A stretch of 64,000 nucleotides of DNA from Pleurocapsa minor GSE-CHR-MK 17-07R (GCA_019359125.1 JAHHHY010000001.1:868001-932000), one strand, 5' to 3'; numbered from the stretch's first letter, positions 53,664-62,942 are shown. Notes: a model not told the origin generated them from the sequence alone. Made by a program: numbers and translations.

Positions 53664-54608
53664 ATGGATCCGCTGCTTATTCTGATTATCGCTCTGGTAG
53701 GCATGGTGATCGTTGTCACCCTGGTCTATGTGGGCATGCGCGACGACAAAGGCCGCGACCCGCTTCAGGAACGCCTGGCCCAGTTTGAAGACAAGGAAAT
53801 GCCCCAGTCACTGGAAGACATCGAATTATCGCTGTCCTTCCGCGACCGCATCATTTTGCCAATGGTGCGTAAGGTTGCTGAAATCACGACGAAATTCACC
53901 CCGCAGAAGCAGATCGAAGACACCCGTGCCAAGCTGGAATTGGCGGGTATGTCCACCGAACCGGGCGCGTTCTTCGCCATGCGTATCGCCCTGACGATCG
54001 CGCTGGGCCTGGCTGGCTTCTTTGTCTTTTTCATCAGCAGCCCGTCGACGCCAAAAGGCACCGCCCTGCTCTACACGATGGGTTTTGCTGGCCTCGGCTA
54101 CATTTTGCCGCAGATGTCGCTCAGCAGCCGCATCAAGCGCCGCCAGAACAATGTCATCAAGGCGCTGCCAGACGCGCTCGACCTGCTGGTCATCTGCGTG
54201 GAAGCCGGCCTCGGCTTCGACATGGCAATGGGCAAGGTGTACGAGAAGTGGGACAACGACCTGGCGATTGCCTTTGGCCGCGTGCTGAAGGAAATTCAGC
54301 TGGGCAAGCAGCGCCGTGAAGCCATGCGCGACATGGCCCGCCGCATGGATGTGCCCGATGTGACCGGCTTCGTCGCCGCCATTATCCAGGCCGACCAGCT
54401 TGGCGTAAGTATGTCGAAGATCCTGCGCGTCCAGGCCGACCAGATGCGCACGAAGCGCCGCCAGCGCGCCCAGGAAAAGGCCCATCAGGCCCCTGTGAAG
54501 ATGATGCTCCCGATGGTGTTCCTCATCTTCCCGTCGCTCTGGATCGTGCTGCTGGGCCCCTCGCTGATCATTATTCAGGGCAGCAGCGCCGTCAATTCAA
54601 CCTTCTGA
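53664..54608 (+). CDS. tadC: TadC-type inner-membrane platform protein
   Basis: A 314-residue T2SSF family protein, subgroup TadC: ALPDALDLLVICVEAGLGFDMAMGKV and VAAIIQADQLGVSMSKILRVQADQMRTKRRQRAQEKAHQAPVKMMLPMVFLIFPSLW (in parts), ending with one helix. Partner of TadB. Ribosome binding site AGAGGA, 7 bases, and an 11-base gap after tadB. Last gene of the operon, followed by a hairpin. Confidence 0.95.
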   Translation: MDPLLILIIALVGMVIVVTLVYVGMRDDKGRDPLQERLAQFEDKEMPQSLEDIELSLSFRDRIILPMVRKVAEITTKFTPQKQIEDTRAKLELAGMSTEPGAFFAMRIALTIALGLAGFFVFFISSPSTPKGTALLYTMGFAGLGYILPQMSLSSRIKRRQNNVIKALPDALDLLVICVEAGLGFDMAMGKVYEKWDNDLAIAFGRVLKEIQLGKQRREAMRDMARRMDVPDVTGFVAAIIQADQLGVSMSKILRVQADQMRTKRRQRAQEKAHQAPVKMMLPMVFLIFPSLWIVLLGPSLIIIQGSSAVNSTF

Positions 54609-54666
54609 TTCTCGCCAGATGCAGGTGTAACAATGCAGGCGAAGCAGTTCACACAGTAATGTCCCG

Positions 54667-54690
54667 GAAGCCCATGTTCGCGTGGGCTTC
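54667..54690 (+). terminator. Terminator-like hairpin after tadC
   Basis: 8-bp stem GAAGCCCA / TGGGCTTC with an 8-base loop, followed by TGCTGTTT, a poor T-tract. It lies in the 113-base gap before comF. Confidence 0.55.
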
Positions 54691-54721
54691 TGCTGTTTAA
54701 AGCACGAGAGTCGCTGCACTT

Positions 54722-55393
54722 ATGGTACTGAACAGGCTCTTTCAGGAAACGCTCGACTTCATTTTCCCCCCGTGCTGCGCCGGCTGCGGGCGTGTCGATC
54801 ACGCGGTCTGCCCGTCTTGTGCACAAAGCATCACGCACGATGCCTCTCCCATTATTCGCCCGTCAGACGGTCTGTTATCCGGCTCTGTCAGCACGGGATG
54901 GCATGAAGGCATCCTGCGCGAATGTGTGGTGACACTGAAGGATACTGATCCTGAGGGACTGGTGGCGTTTCTGGCTGCGCGGATGCACGAGGCATTACAG
55001 CAAACGCCCTGGGCTGATGAGCCCACCCGGATTGTGCCGGTGCCGCTGCATGCCCGGCGACTGCGCGAACGAGGCTTCAACCAGTCGGAACGGCTGGCCG
55101 ATGTACTGTCTGTCTATTCGCACATTGCCCCTGATTATGACTCGCTTTCCCGCCTGCGCAATACCCCACATCAGGTGGGTTTATCCGGTGGGGAACGGCG
55201 CCAGAATGTGCTGCATGCCTTCTCTGCCAGCCGTCAGGCAGCAGCAGGACAGACCATCCTATTGGTCGATGATGTGTTCACCACCGGCGCCACCTTACAG
55301 GCGTGCGCGGCGGCACTGCTGGAGGCGGGCGCACAGGCCGTCTTCGGCATTACGGTATCGGCGGCAGTTGATCATTCGGCTGCCACATCTTGA
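54722..55393 (+). CDS. comF: ComF family phosphoribosyltransferase-like protein
   Basis: A 223-residue protein with an N-terminal four-Cys zinc ribbon (Cys19, Cys22, Cys30, Cys33: CAGC ... CPSC) and a C-terminal phosphoribosyltransferase fold (VPVPLHARRLRERGFNQSERLA, ILLVDDVFTTGATLQAC). ComF takes part in DNA uptake in transformable bacteria, but its reaction is not settled. Only GAGAG precedes the ATG. The next gene is 12 bases on. Confidence 0.93.
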   Translation: MVLNRLFQETLDFIFPPCCAGCGRVDHAVCPSCAQSITHDASPIIRPSDGLLSGSVSTGWHEGILRECVVTLKDTDPEGLVAFLAARMHEALQQTPWADEPTRIVPVPLHARRLRERGFNQSERLADVLSVYSHIAPDYDSLSRLRNTPHQVGLSGGERRQNVLHAFSASRQAAAGQTILLVDDVFTTGATLQACAAALLEAGAQAVFGITVSAAVDHSAATS

Positions 55394-55405
55394 AGGAGCG
55401 GTACA

Positions 55406-56008
55406 ATGGACGTCAACATTCACATGCAGGATGCTCCCCTTCCTCTGTCACTGGAGAAGTTCGCGCACAAGAAGCTCGAACGGCTGGAGAGATATCTGCC
55501 GAATATCGTTGATGTGCGCCTGGAGCTCTCGAAGGAGCGCACCAGGCGGGGTGAAGATCTGGCCGTAGCCCAGCTTACGATTCGCCATTATCGCGGCGCG
55601 CTGCTGCGCACCGAGGAACGTGTTCAGGGAGATCACGAGGCAGCCATCAATCAGGCACTCGACAAGATGTATACGCGCATTTCGCGCTTCAAGGGAAAGG
55701 TCCTCACACGCAAGGGACGCGAACGCTTCAGCGCCACAGTAGAGGAATTGTCGCAGGCCGAGGCAGAGCCCGTGCCAGCCGCAACAGAAATTGAGTACGC
55801 GGCCATCGAGGATGCGGCCGCAGAGCCGGTCATCGCCCGCCACAAGGTGATGGAGCTGGAGCCGATGACCGAACTGGAAGCCGTCGCCCAGATGGAACTG
55901 CTGGGCCACAGCTTCTTCATGTTCATGAATGGAGAGACCGGACTCGTGAACGTGCTCTATCGCCGCAGCGATAATTCGTATGGCGTGCTGATCCCGTCAC
56001 ACGCCTAG
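55406..56008 (+). CDS. hpf: Long-form ribosome hibernation promoting factor
   Basis: A 200-residue factor that makes 100S ribosome dimers in resting cells. N-terminal S30AE domain: MDVNIHMQDAPLPLSLEKFAHKKLERLERYL with VDVRLELSKERTRRGEDLAVAQLTI and AINQALDKMYTRISRFKGK (parts). The C-terminal dimerisation domain (about 145-200) is KVMELEPMTELEAVAQMELLGHSFFMFMNGETGLVNVLYRRSDNSYGVLIP, typical of the long form (in parts). Strong AAGGAG site. It converges with a glycosyltransferase gene. Confidence 0.94.
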   Translation: MDVNIHMQDAPLPLSLEKFAHKKLERLERYLPNIVDVRLELSKERTRRGEDLAVAQLTIRHYRGALLRTEERVQGDHEAAINQALDKMYTRISRFKGKVLTRKGRERFSATVEELSQAEAEPVPAATEIEYAAIEDAAAEPVIARHKVMELEPMTELEAVAQMELLGHSFFMFMNGETGLVNVLYRRSDNSYGVLIPSHA

Positions 56009-56050
56009 TTCATCAGCGCAGGTCTGTCAGCCAACAGGGTGTTTTCGGAG

Positions 56051-56827
56051 TCAGTTACCGGCCCCTGTCGGCTGATTGTTTTCCCGGATCAGCCCGGCCA
56101 GCCTGCGATATTTCACGCCTTCGTACCACGCCATCAGCAGGCTCAGGCGCAGCCCGTGCAGGCCGTCGCGGTAGCCCTTCAGCGTGACAAAACGCCAGAT
56201 GAAATGGCGCACCGGCTGTGTAAAGGGTGTATACACTTTAGGCCGCATGCCCTGCTCAAACAGGATGCGGGCGTCGTAGGCCGTGTAGCGCGCCTGCTTG
56301 GCCGCAAACTGGGCCGCATCGCGATAGTTATAATGCACCAGCGGCTGGCTCAGCGTGCCGGTCTCACCATCCACCAGCACCACCTCATGCACCAGCACTT
56401 TCGGGTCATACTGCACCCTGCCCTGCCGAAGCAGACGCGTCTGGAAATCGGGATACCATCCCGCGCCCAGCGTCAGCCTGCCAAAGATATAATTGTGGCG
56501 CGGAATGCGATATGCCGTTGCACTGCCCGTGGCGATGACCGAGCGCACTTCCCCGGCCAGCGCGGGAGTCACCCGTTCGTCAGCATCGACAAACAGCACC
56601 CATTCCCCTGCGCCGATAGCATCGAGGGCCGCGTTGCGCTGGCCTGCATAGTTGTCAAACGGGCGTTGAACCACCGTTGCACCGGATGCGCGGGCAATCT
56701 CAACCGTTGCATCTGTGCTGAACGAGTCAAACACCATCACGCGGTCTGCAAATGCAGCCGACTCGATGCAGGCACGAACGTGTTCAGCTTCGTTGTAGGT
56801 CAGGATGCACACGGTCAGCGCGGTCAT
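56051..56827 (-). CDS. Family 2 glycosyltransferase (WaaE/KdtX-like)
   Basis: A 258-residue cytoplasmic GT-A enzyme. Marks: TVCILTYNEAEHVRACIESA, DSFSTDATVEIA, the D-x-D-equivalent VLFVDADERV, and the family-specific GWYPDFQTRLLRQG and HEVVLVDGETG, as in proteins that glucosylate lipid A cores or related acceptors. The ATG overlaps the stop of the preceding glycosyltransferase gene (ATGA), with GGGGAG 8 bases upstream. Confidence 0.9.
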   Translation of the reverse strand: MTALTVCILTYNEAEHVRACIESAAFADRVMVFDSFSTDATVEIARASGATVVQRPFDNYAGQRNAALDAIGAGEWVLFVDADERVTPALAGEVRSVIATGSATAYRIPRHNYIFGRLTLGAGWYPDFQTRLLRQGRVQYDPKVLVHEVVLVDGETGTLSQPLVHYNYRDAAQFAAKQARYTAYDARILFEQGMRPKVYTPFTQPVRHFIWRFVTLKGYRDGLHGLRLSLLMAWYEGVKYRRLAGLIRENNQPTGAGN

Positions 56828-57780
56828 GGCAGCATCTCCCCGGCCAGCACAGCTACCTGCTGATACGCCTCAATCACGGAGGCATCCTGGCCTTCACGCT
56901 GCGCCTGCTGCACACGCCGACGCATCCCGATACGAATCATCTGCCCGGCAATGCGCTGCTTCCAGAGAGGATACATGCGCGCAAACAGCGTCAGTCGGCT
57001 GGTCCACAGGCGCAAAATCGTCTGCGGGCGCACCTGCCCGGACGACTGTCCGCCCAGATGCGTGACCAGCGCCGACGGATCGCACAGCACGCGATAGCCC
57101 GCGCGATGCATCCGCCACGCCCAGTCAATTTCCTCGCAGTACATGAAGAAGGCTTCGTCCAGCATACCCACCCGGCGCACCACATCAGAGCAGGCCATCA
57201 TCGTCGCGCCCAGCACAAAATCGACCTCGAACGGCGTCGAACTGGCATATGCCGTGCGCGGGTAGCGCCCGTTCAGCCGAGACTCGTACAGTCGGCCCGG
57301 CGCAGGAAACAGCTCCATCCAGAGCTGGAACAAGCCGGGAAACATGAATGCGCTGTGCTGAAATGTCCCGTCCCCAAAACGCAGGCCGGCGCCGGCCAAC
57401 CCAGCGCGCGGGTCGGCCATGAGCGCATCAAATAGTCTGCGTGTCGCGCCTGGATGGGTGACCGTATCGGGATTAAGCAGGTAGACGGCACGCGGGCCGT
57501 TGTCATCTGCGCCCAGCCCGAGCATGGTCATACCCAGGTTATTGGCGCGCACAAAGCCCAGATTTTCGTCGCTGGCAACAACCTCTACATCGGGGAGCTC
57601 GACGCGCAGCGCCTCGACTGTGCCATCTGCCGATCCGTTGTCTACCACAATGATACGCCAGTGCAGCCCGCTGTTCAGCAGGTCATCGCGCAGGCTGCGA
57701 ACAGCATTCAGGGTGTCGATGCGCGTATTCCAGCTCACGACGACAGCGCCGATATCGAGCGGCTCAGATGGGTTCAACAT
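56824..57780 (-). CDS. Family 2 glycosyltransferase (rhamnosyl-type)
   Basis: A 318-residue GT-A enzyme: GAVVVSWNTRIDTLNAVRSL, IIVVDNGSADGTVEAL, NLGFVRANNLGM, LLNPDTVTHPG, DFVLGATMMACSDVV and FMYCEEIDWAWRMHRAGYRV. This set is typical of dTDP-rhamnosyl and similar transferases (WbbL group). Acceptor unknown; may belong to the same surface glycan as the block at 27.5-40.6 kb. Confidence 0.92.
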   Translation of the reverse strand: MLNPSEPLDIGAVVVSWNTRIDTLNAVRSLRDDLLNSGLHWRIIVVDNGSADGTVEALRVELPDVEVVASDENLGFVRANNLGMTMLGLGADDNGPRAVYLLNPDTVTHPGATRRLFDALMADPRAGLAGAGLRFGDGTFQHSAFMFPGLFQLWMELFPAPGRLYESRLNGRYPRTAYASSTPFEVDFVLGATMMACSDVVRRVGMLDEAFFMYCEEIDWAWRMHRAGYRVLCDPSALVTHLGGQSSGQVRPQTILRLWTSRLTLFARMYPLWKQRIAGQMIRIGMRRRVQQAQREGQDASVIEAYQQVAVLAGEMLP

Positions 57781-57792
57781 TCCAGTTGCGCT

Positions 57793-58827
57793 TTACGTGC
57801 CCTCAGCATCGACCAGCGGCACACCCGCGCGCTGGAGCAGCGCGTCAAAGGCTTCAAGCGCACTCTCGCCCACAGTTTCGAAGGCAGTCCCGCCGATCAG
57901 CGTATCAAAGGCATCTTCGGCCTCTCCACGCGCAGCAGACAACCCGCTTGCGAACTCATCGCGCTCGGCCAGCGGCACCGACGAGGTATAGACAATCACA
58001 CCATACGGCACGCTGAGACGGGCGTCTTCAATTACGGAAATCTGGCGCGACTGCGCGCTGGTCGCTTCTTCTTCCAGATTGGAGGTAGTCATCGCCCCGC
58101 CCTGGCAATCACCAGACGCGACGGCGGCGATCATTTCACCATAGTCGTCCACATCGCGTACGAAGCCCAGGCTCGTCGTCGGGTTGACGCCATTGGCGCG
58201 CAGAATCAACGAGGGAATCAGCCAGGTTTCCACATCCTGATAGTCCAGGCGGCAGAACGTGCCGGCCTGTAACTCGCGCACACGCGTGATGCCTGCGGCG
58301 CGCGGAGTAAAGACATCGATATCCTGCAGCACGCGGCTGCCCTGCGCCAGCAGCAGCGACGGTGATGCGCAGTTCAGCCCGGCAAGCTGGGCATAGCCCC
58401 ATGCATCCAGCAGCGCGGCGGTCGGGCTGGACAGGCCAGCCTGGCACAGGAACAGCACCGCGTCGGACTGGGTATTCACGAGTTCGACAGTCACGGTCAG
58501 GTCGGACGCTTCAGACAGCGCCTCGGCAATATCAGAGGCAGCCGCCCGGCCAGCCGCCGTGCCAACGCCTTCCGGGCGCACCAGCACCAGCGTCAGCGGG
58601 TTGTCTTCAGAGCCAACCTGCGGCGTGGGCGTTAACTCTGGCAGCGGTGTGGAGCGCGGCGTGGGCGTGTCAGACGGAATCACAGTTGGCACAGACCCGC
58701 GTGGCGCGCGACATGCGCCCAGCGCCAATGCAGTCAGCATGAGCACAAACAGCAGGAACGTCAGCGAATGAAAGGTTGGCCTGCGGTTAATGGCACACTC
58801 TCCCGCGGTGAGCAAGGCTTTACACAC
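57793..58827 (-). CDS. PhnD-like substrate-binding lipoprotein
   Basis: A predicted lipoprotein of up to 344 residues: signal RRPTFHSLTFLLFVLMLTALALGAC with lipobox Cys, a Pro/Thr linker, then a type II periplasmic-binding fold similar to PhnD/phosphonate-binding proteins (LVRPEGVGTAAGRAAASDIAEALSE, VNTQSDAVLFLCQAG, SVPYGVIVYTS). The GTG at 58827 gives an unusually long n-region. A GGGAGAG site instead sits 6 bases before an in-frame ATT (58791) that would give a normal signal peptide. No transport ATPase or permease is next to it, so it may be a sensor or an orphan receptor. Confidence 0.7.
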   Translation of the reverse strand: MCKALLTAGECAINRRPTFHSLTFLLFVLMLTALALGACRAPRGSVPTVIPSDTPTPRSTPLPELTPTPQVGSEDNPLTLVLVRPEGVGTAAGRAAASDIAEALSEASDLTVTVELVNTQSDAVLFLCQAGLSSPTAALLDAWGYAQLAGLNCASPSLLLAQGSRVLQDIDVFTPRAAGITRVRELQAGTFCRLDYQDVETWLIPSLILRANGVNPTTSLGFVRDVDDYGEMIAAVASGDCQGGAMTTSNLEEEATSAQSRQISVIEDARLSVPYGVIVYTSSVPLAERDEFASGLSAARGEAEDAFDTLIGGTAFETVGESALEAFDALLQRAGVPLVDAEGT

Positions 58828-58876
58828 TTCATGCTAACTGTACCGAGAAACAGCGCATGACACAATCAGGCGTTTC

Positions 58877-60283
58877 TTAATTCGTATCCTCTGCCGTTTC
58901 AGACAGGTCTTCCAGGAAGATGCGGCGCGGCCCCACCGACGCATTGAGCTGGCTGATGCCCACATCTTCATGAATCAGGCCCGCCCAGCAGTTCTGCGGA
59001 TTGCGCGCTTCCACCTCGGTCATACGAATGGCGCCCCACACCACCACGCGCGCGCCCGCTGGCAGATAGTAGAACGTGTCGCCAGTGTCGGGGTCATCGA
59101 CCGTGAGAATCTGCTCATCGGTGCCCAGTCGCCAGCGCCACGGATAGTCACTGGCCGCGGTGTCGCAGTCGATGCCCACGCGCCATGCGCCAGACTGGTC
59201 AAATTCGCCCAGCGTGGCGGCCCGCTGCGTCCAGTCATAGACCGTGCCTGGGGGAGACCCGGCCGTGCGAATCGGGATATCGCTGTAATTTTCCACAGTG
59301 AGCTGAAATACCAGCATATCGCCCACATTCATAGTGATGGCATTGGTGCTCAGCCCGGCCGGGCTTTCGGGCTGGCCAATCAGCGCGCCGCGTGTCTCGG
59401 CCGTCGTGTAGTAGGCTTCGTCGTACGGCTGCGCCTCAAAAATCACGGTTGCGCCGCTGGGCTGGGGCACAATCTGCGCGAACGGCTTGCCGCCATTCAG
59501 CAGTGTCAGCGTCCCCGTGCGCTGCACCCGCTGGCCGACGGCATCCTGCGCCAGCGCGACCACGGTATACTCGCCATCCGGCGGCGGATCCGCGCCCAGG
59601 TCGACGCCGCCTTCATAGTCAAACAGGTGGCGCAGCATGGAGGCATTCGAGTCGTTCACTTCCAGGCGCTCTGGCACAAAAATCGGCTGCATGCCCTCGC
59701 GCTCCAGATACACCTGCAATTCAGACGGCTTGCTCAGCCCCACGTTAATGGCCGTGCGGTCGGTGATGCCGTCCTGATTGGGTGTGAACACTTCCGGGAA
59801 AATGGTGAATTCATAAATTTCCGGCAGGGCAGGCTCGCCGTCCGTCAGCGTCAGTATGCCAGTGGCCGTTTCCTGCGCGCCAGAGGCTTCCGTGGCGATC
59901 ATCTGCCACGTGTAGTCACCATCGGGCATCAGGCGACGCAGGACTTCGCCCTGCACCGTCTCGCCCTCGTTCAGGTAGCCATCGACGACGCCGCTGAACA
60001 GCACGCTGTAATCGCCCGCCGTACGCGCTTCATCTTCGCGGAAGACAAACCGCCGTCCGTCCGTATGTTCAAACAGGATGGTCACGCTGGCCGCGCGCGA
60101 CAGCGAATAACTGACCATCGTCACATCGTCACTGCCATCGGCATTGGGCGAAATAACGGCCGGCTCCACCGCCGACGCTGCGAACAGCGCCGATGAGGGG
60201 CGCAGCAGCACGGCAAGGGCGGCAGTCAGCAGCACAGCCACGGCCAGCGCGGCAGGAATGATCCATTTGAGCGAAAGGCGCAT
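58877..60283 (-). CDS. Secreted/anchored protein with FlgD-type Ig-like domains
   Basis: A 468-residue protein with one N-terminal membrane helix (LKWIIPAALAVAVLLTAALAVLL), so the bulk lies outside. GGAAGGG lies 5 bases before the ATG at 60283. At least two Ig-like repeats with the FlgD-type opening ISPNADGSDDVTMVSYSLSR and FTPNQDGITDRTAINVGLS; each has a Gly-x-Tyr-Thr-W/V strand (DGDYTWQMIA, DGEYTVVALA). The C-terminal half (about 270-460) is another beta-rich region (NAITMNVGDMLVFQLTVENYSD). Function unknown, possibly a cell-surface scaffold. Confidence 0.75.
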   Translation of the reverse strand: MRLSLKWIIPAALAVAVLLTAALAVLLRPSSALFAASAVEPAVISPNADGSDDVTMVSYSLSRAASVTILFEHTDGRRFVFREDEARTAGDYSVLFSGVVDGYLNEGETVQGEVLRRLMPDGDYTWQMIATEASGAQETATGILTLTDGEPALPEIYEFTIFPEVFTPNQDGITDRTAINVGLSKPSELQVYLEREGMQPIFVPERLEVNDSNASMLRHLFDYEGGVDLGADPPPDGEYTVVALAQDAVGQRVQRTGTLTLLNGGKPFAQIVPQPSGATVIFEAQPYDEAYYTTAETRGALIGQPESPAGLSTNAITMNVGDMLVFQLTVENYSDIPIRTAGSPPGTVYDWTQRAATLGEFDQSGAWRVGIDCDTAASDYPWRWRLGTDEQILTVDDPDTGDTFYYLPAGARVVVWGAIRMTEVEARNPQNCWAGLIHEDVGISQLNASVGPRRIFLEDLSETAEDTN

Positions 60284-60317
60284 ACTTACCCTTCCAGAAA
60301 TTTCGGCATCGTGGGTG

Positions 60318-60345
60318 ATCCTATTCGGGCCACGCAGTCTGCCAA
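60318..60345 (-). promoter_or_regulatory. Candidate promoter for the Ig-like protein gene
   Basis: Minus strand TTGGCA (60345-60340), 16-base spacer, TAGGAT (60323-60318), 34 bases upstream of the ATG. Confidence 0.5.
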
Positions 60346-60389
60346 GTCTAATCAACCCTGCGCCCCAGTGCCAGATGAAAAGCCTCCGC

Positions 60390-60418
60390 TTTACCCTGCT
60401 ACCCCCCTGCGTTACAAT
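60390..60418 (+). promoter_or_regulatory. Candidate promoter for lon
   Basis: TTTACC (60390-60395), 17-base spacer, TACAAT (60413-60418), 44 bases upstream of the likely TTG start. No CIRCE-like inverted repeat is seen. Confidence 0.5.
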
Positions 60419-60462
60419 ACTCAATCCCATTTAAATTGCTATTCCAGGCAGGATCAACCGAT

Positions 60463-62907
60463 TTGAACGCGCCTTCAGGCATGCAGGATTTCCAGAATAT
60501 TTCCGACGCGGCAGCAGACAGCGAAGGACTTTTCGTCCGCCCTTTCGTGCCGCTGTACAACATGGTGATGTACCCTCGTATCGTGGCCCCGCTCGCGCTG
60601 GAGTCACCTGCCGCCGTGGCCGCCGTCACGACCGCCCAGAATTTGCGCCAGACGGCCATCTGCGCCCTGATGAAGTCCGAGGACTTTGACAGCGATGTGC
60701 TGACGATGAGCGATATCCACGCGTTTGGCGTGGAGATGGCCGTCAGCCGCGTTATCAACATGCCAGATGGCACACAGAATGCGTTCGCCCAGGGCCGCCG
60801 CCGCGTCGAGATTATGGCGCTCCAGCCCAATGGCGACATGATGCTGGCGCTCTGCCGCGTGGTCGACGAGAAGCTGAGCGCATCGCGCAAGGTGAAGGCC
60901 ACCATGCAGGTGGTCTCCAACCTGTTCAGGCGGCTGGTGGAACTGAACGACAGCGTGCCCGAAGAAGTGCTGTTCTTCATACTCAACGCTGAAACGCCTG
61001 GTCATCTGGCCGACATGGTCGCCTCGTCGATGTCAATCTCGCTCGACCAGCGCCAGCGCATCCTGCAAATCACAGATGAATCGCGCCGACTGGATGCGGT
61101 CAGCAAGCTGCTGGCCGAAGAACTGAAGGTGCTGGAGCTGCGCAACGAAATCTCCGGCCAGATTCAGCAGGAAATGGACCGCAGCCAGCGCGAAATGTTC
61201 CTGCGCGAACAAATGCGCGTCATCCAGGGTGAGCTGGGCGAGGAAGACCCGTTCCAGGCCGAGCTGACCGAAGTGCGCGAACAGATCATGAATGCCAGCA
61301 TGCCCGCCGAAGTGCAGGAAAAGGCGCTGAAAGAAGTGTCGCGGCTGGCGCAGATGGCGCCGATGGCCCCCGAATTTGGCATGACGCGCACGTATATCGA
61401 CTGGCTGACGGAAATTCCGTGGACGAAGGAAACCGATGACCAGCTTGACGTGAAGAAGGCCGCGAAAATCCTCGATGAAGGTCACTTTGGCCTGAACAAA
61501 ATCAAGGACCGCATCCTCGAATTCATCGCCGTGAAGAAGCTGGCTGGCGACGATATGACCAGCCCGATCCTGTGCTTTGTCGGGCCGCCAGGCGTGGGCA
61601 AGACATCGCTGGGCAAGAGCATCGCCGAGGCGCTGGGGCGCGAATTCGTGCGCGTCAGCCTGGGCGGCGTGCGCGACGAAGCCGAAATCCGCGGGCATCG
61701 GCGCACGTATATCGGCGCGCTGCCCGGCCGCATCGTGCAGACCATGAAGCGCGCTGGCACGATCAATCCCGTCTTCATGCTGGACGAAATCGACAAGCTG
61801 GGCAGCGATTTCCGCGGCGACCCGGCGTCGGCGCTGCTGGAAACGCTCGATCCCGAACAGAATAACGCGTTTATCGACCATTACCTCGATGTGCCTTATG
61901 ACCTGTCGAAGGTCATGTTCATCACCACGGCCAACGACCTCGAGCCGCTGCCCCCTGCCCTGATGGACCGCCTGGAAATCATCGAGTTCACCGGCTACAC
62001 AGACGAGGAAAAGCTGGCCATTGCGCGCCAGTTCCTGATCCCGCGCGAGTTAAAGGCGCACGGCCTGTCCGACGCCAGCATCACCTTCGACGAGTCGGCC
62101 TTGCAGGCGCTTATACGCGAATACACCTATGAAGCGGGCGTGCGCAACCTGGACCGCGAAATCGCCAACGTGCTGCGCAAAATCGCCCGCCAGATCGCTG
62201 AGGATCGGGCCTATACGCATCGGCTGAGCGCGCGCCACATCCGCAAGCTGCTGGGCCCGGCCCCGTTCGATGACCTGTACGCGAACGACAAGGACAGCAT
62301 CGGCGTGGCGACCGGCCTGGCCTGGACGCCCTTCGGCGGGGACGTGCTCACCATCGAAGTCTCGGTGATGCCCGGCAAAGGCAACCTGCTCATGACCGGC
62401 TCGCTGGGCGAAGTCATGCAGGAATCGGCGCAAACCGCGCTCAGCTATCTGCGTTCGCGCGCCGAAGACCTGGGCGTGCCCAACGACGATTTCGACTTCT
62501 TCGATGTGCATGTGCATGTGCCCGAAGGCGCCGTGCCCAAAGATGGCCCGTCTGCCGGCGTGACGCTGGCGGTGGCGCTCATCAGCGCGTTCACCGAACG
62601 ACCGGTGCATGCCGCTTTTGCCATGACCGGTGAGGTCACCCTGCGCGGCAAGATTCTGCCCGTGGGCGGCATCAAGGAAAAAGTGCTGGCGGCCAGGCGT
62701 GCGCGACTGAAGCGCATTCTGATTCCGAAGCAGAATGAGCGCGACCTGGAAGATATTCCCAAAGCGGTGCTGAAGGAACTGGACATCATCCGCGTGGAAG
62801 ATATGCAGCAGGTTTTAGATGCCGTGCTGGGCACCGCGCCCGAAGAACGGCGGCTGGAACGCCTGCGCCGTGAGCGCGAAGAACGCGAAGAAAAAGAAGA
62901 AGAATAA
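60463..62907 (+). CDS. lon: ATP-dependent Lon protease
   Basis: An 814-residue Lon A-type protease. N-domain (LFVRPFVPLYNMVMYPRI), AAA+ core with Walker [10 protein letters not shown] (about 374), GALPGRIVQTMKRAG and LDEIDKLGSDFRGDPASALLE, then a protease domain with Ser about 697 in PKDGPSAGVT and Lys about 740 in GGIKEKVLAA. The C-terminus is a charged run (RREREEREEKEEE) beyond the usual end. The TTG at 60463 is preferred because AGGA lies 9 bases before it. An ATG at 60481 has no ribosome binding site. Degrades misfolded and regulatory proteins. Confidence 0.96.
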   Translation: MNAPSGMQDFQNISDAAADSEGLFVRPFVPLYNMVMYPRIVAPLALESPAAVAAVTTAQNLRQTAICALMKSEDFDSDVLTMSDIHAFGVEMAVSRVINMPDGTQNAFAQGRRRVEIMALQPNGDMMLALCRVVDEKLSASRKVKATMQVVSNLFRRLVELNDSVPEEVLFFILNAETPGHLADMVASSMSISLDQRQRILQITDESRRLDAVSKLLAEELKVLELRNEISGQIQQEMDRSQREMFLREQMRVIQGELGEEDPFQAELTEVREQIMNASMPAEVQEKALKEVSRLAQMAPMAPEFGMTRTYIDWLTEIPWTKETDDQLDVKKAAKILDEGHFGLNKIKDRILEFIAVKKLAGDDMTSPILCFVGPPGVGKTSLGKSIAEALGREFVRVSLGGVRDEAEIRGHRRTYIGALPGRIVQTMKRAGTINPVFMLDEIDKLGSDFRGDPASALLETLDPEQNNAFIDHYLDVPYDLSKVMFITTANDLEPLPPALMDRLEIIEFTGYTDEEKLAIARQFLIPRELKAHGLSDASITFDESALQALIREYTYEAGVRNLDREIANVLRKIARQIAEDRAYTHRLSARHIRKLLGPAPFDDLYANDKDSIGVATGLAWTPFGGDVLTIEVSVMPGKGNLLMTGSLGEVMQESAQTALSYLRSRAEDLGVPNDDFDFFDVHVHVPEGAVPKDGPSAGVTLAVALISAFTERPVHAAFAMTGEVTLRGKILPVGGIKEKVLAARRARLKRILIPKQNERDLEDIPKAVLKELDIIRVEDMQQVLDAVLGTAPEERRLERLRREREEREEKEEE

Positions 62908-62942
62908 ACCGGGCAAGACCGTACATCGCTTGTGGGGGCAAC

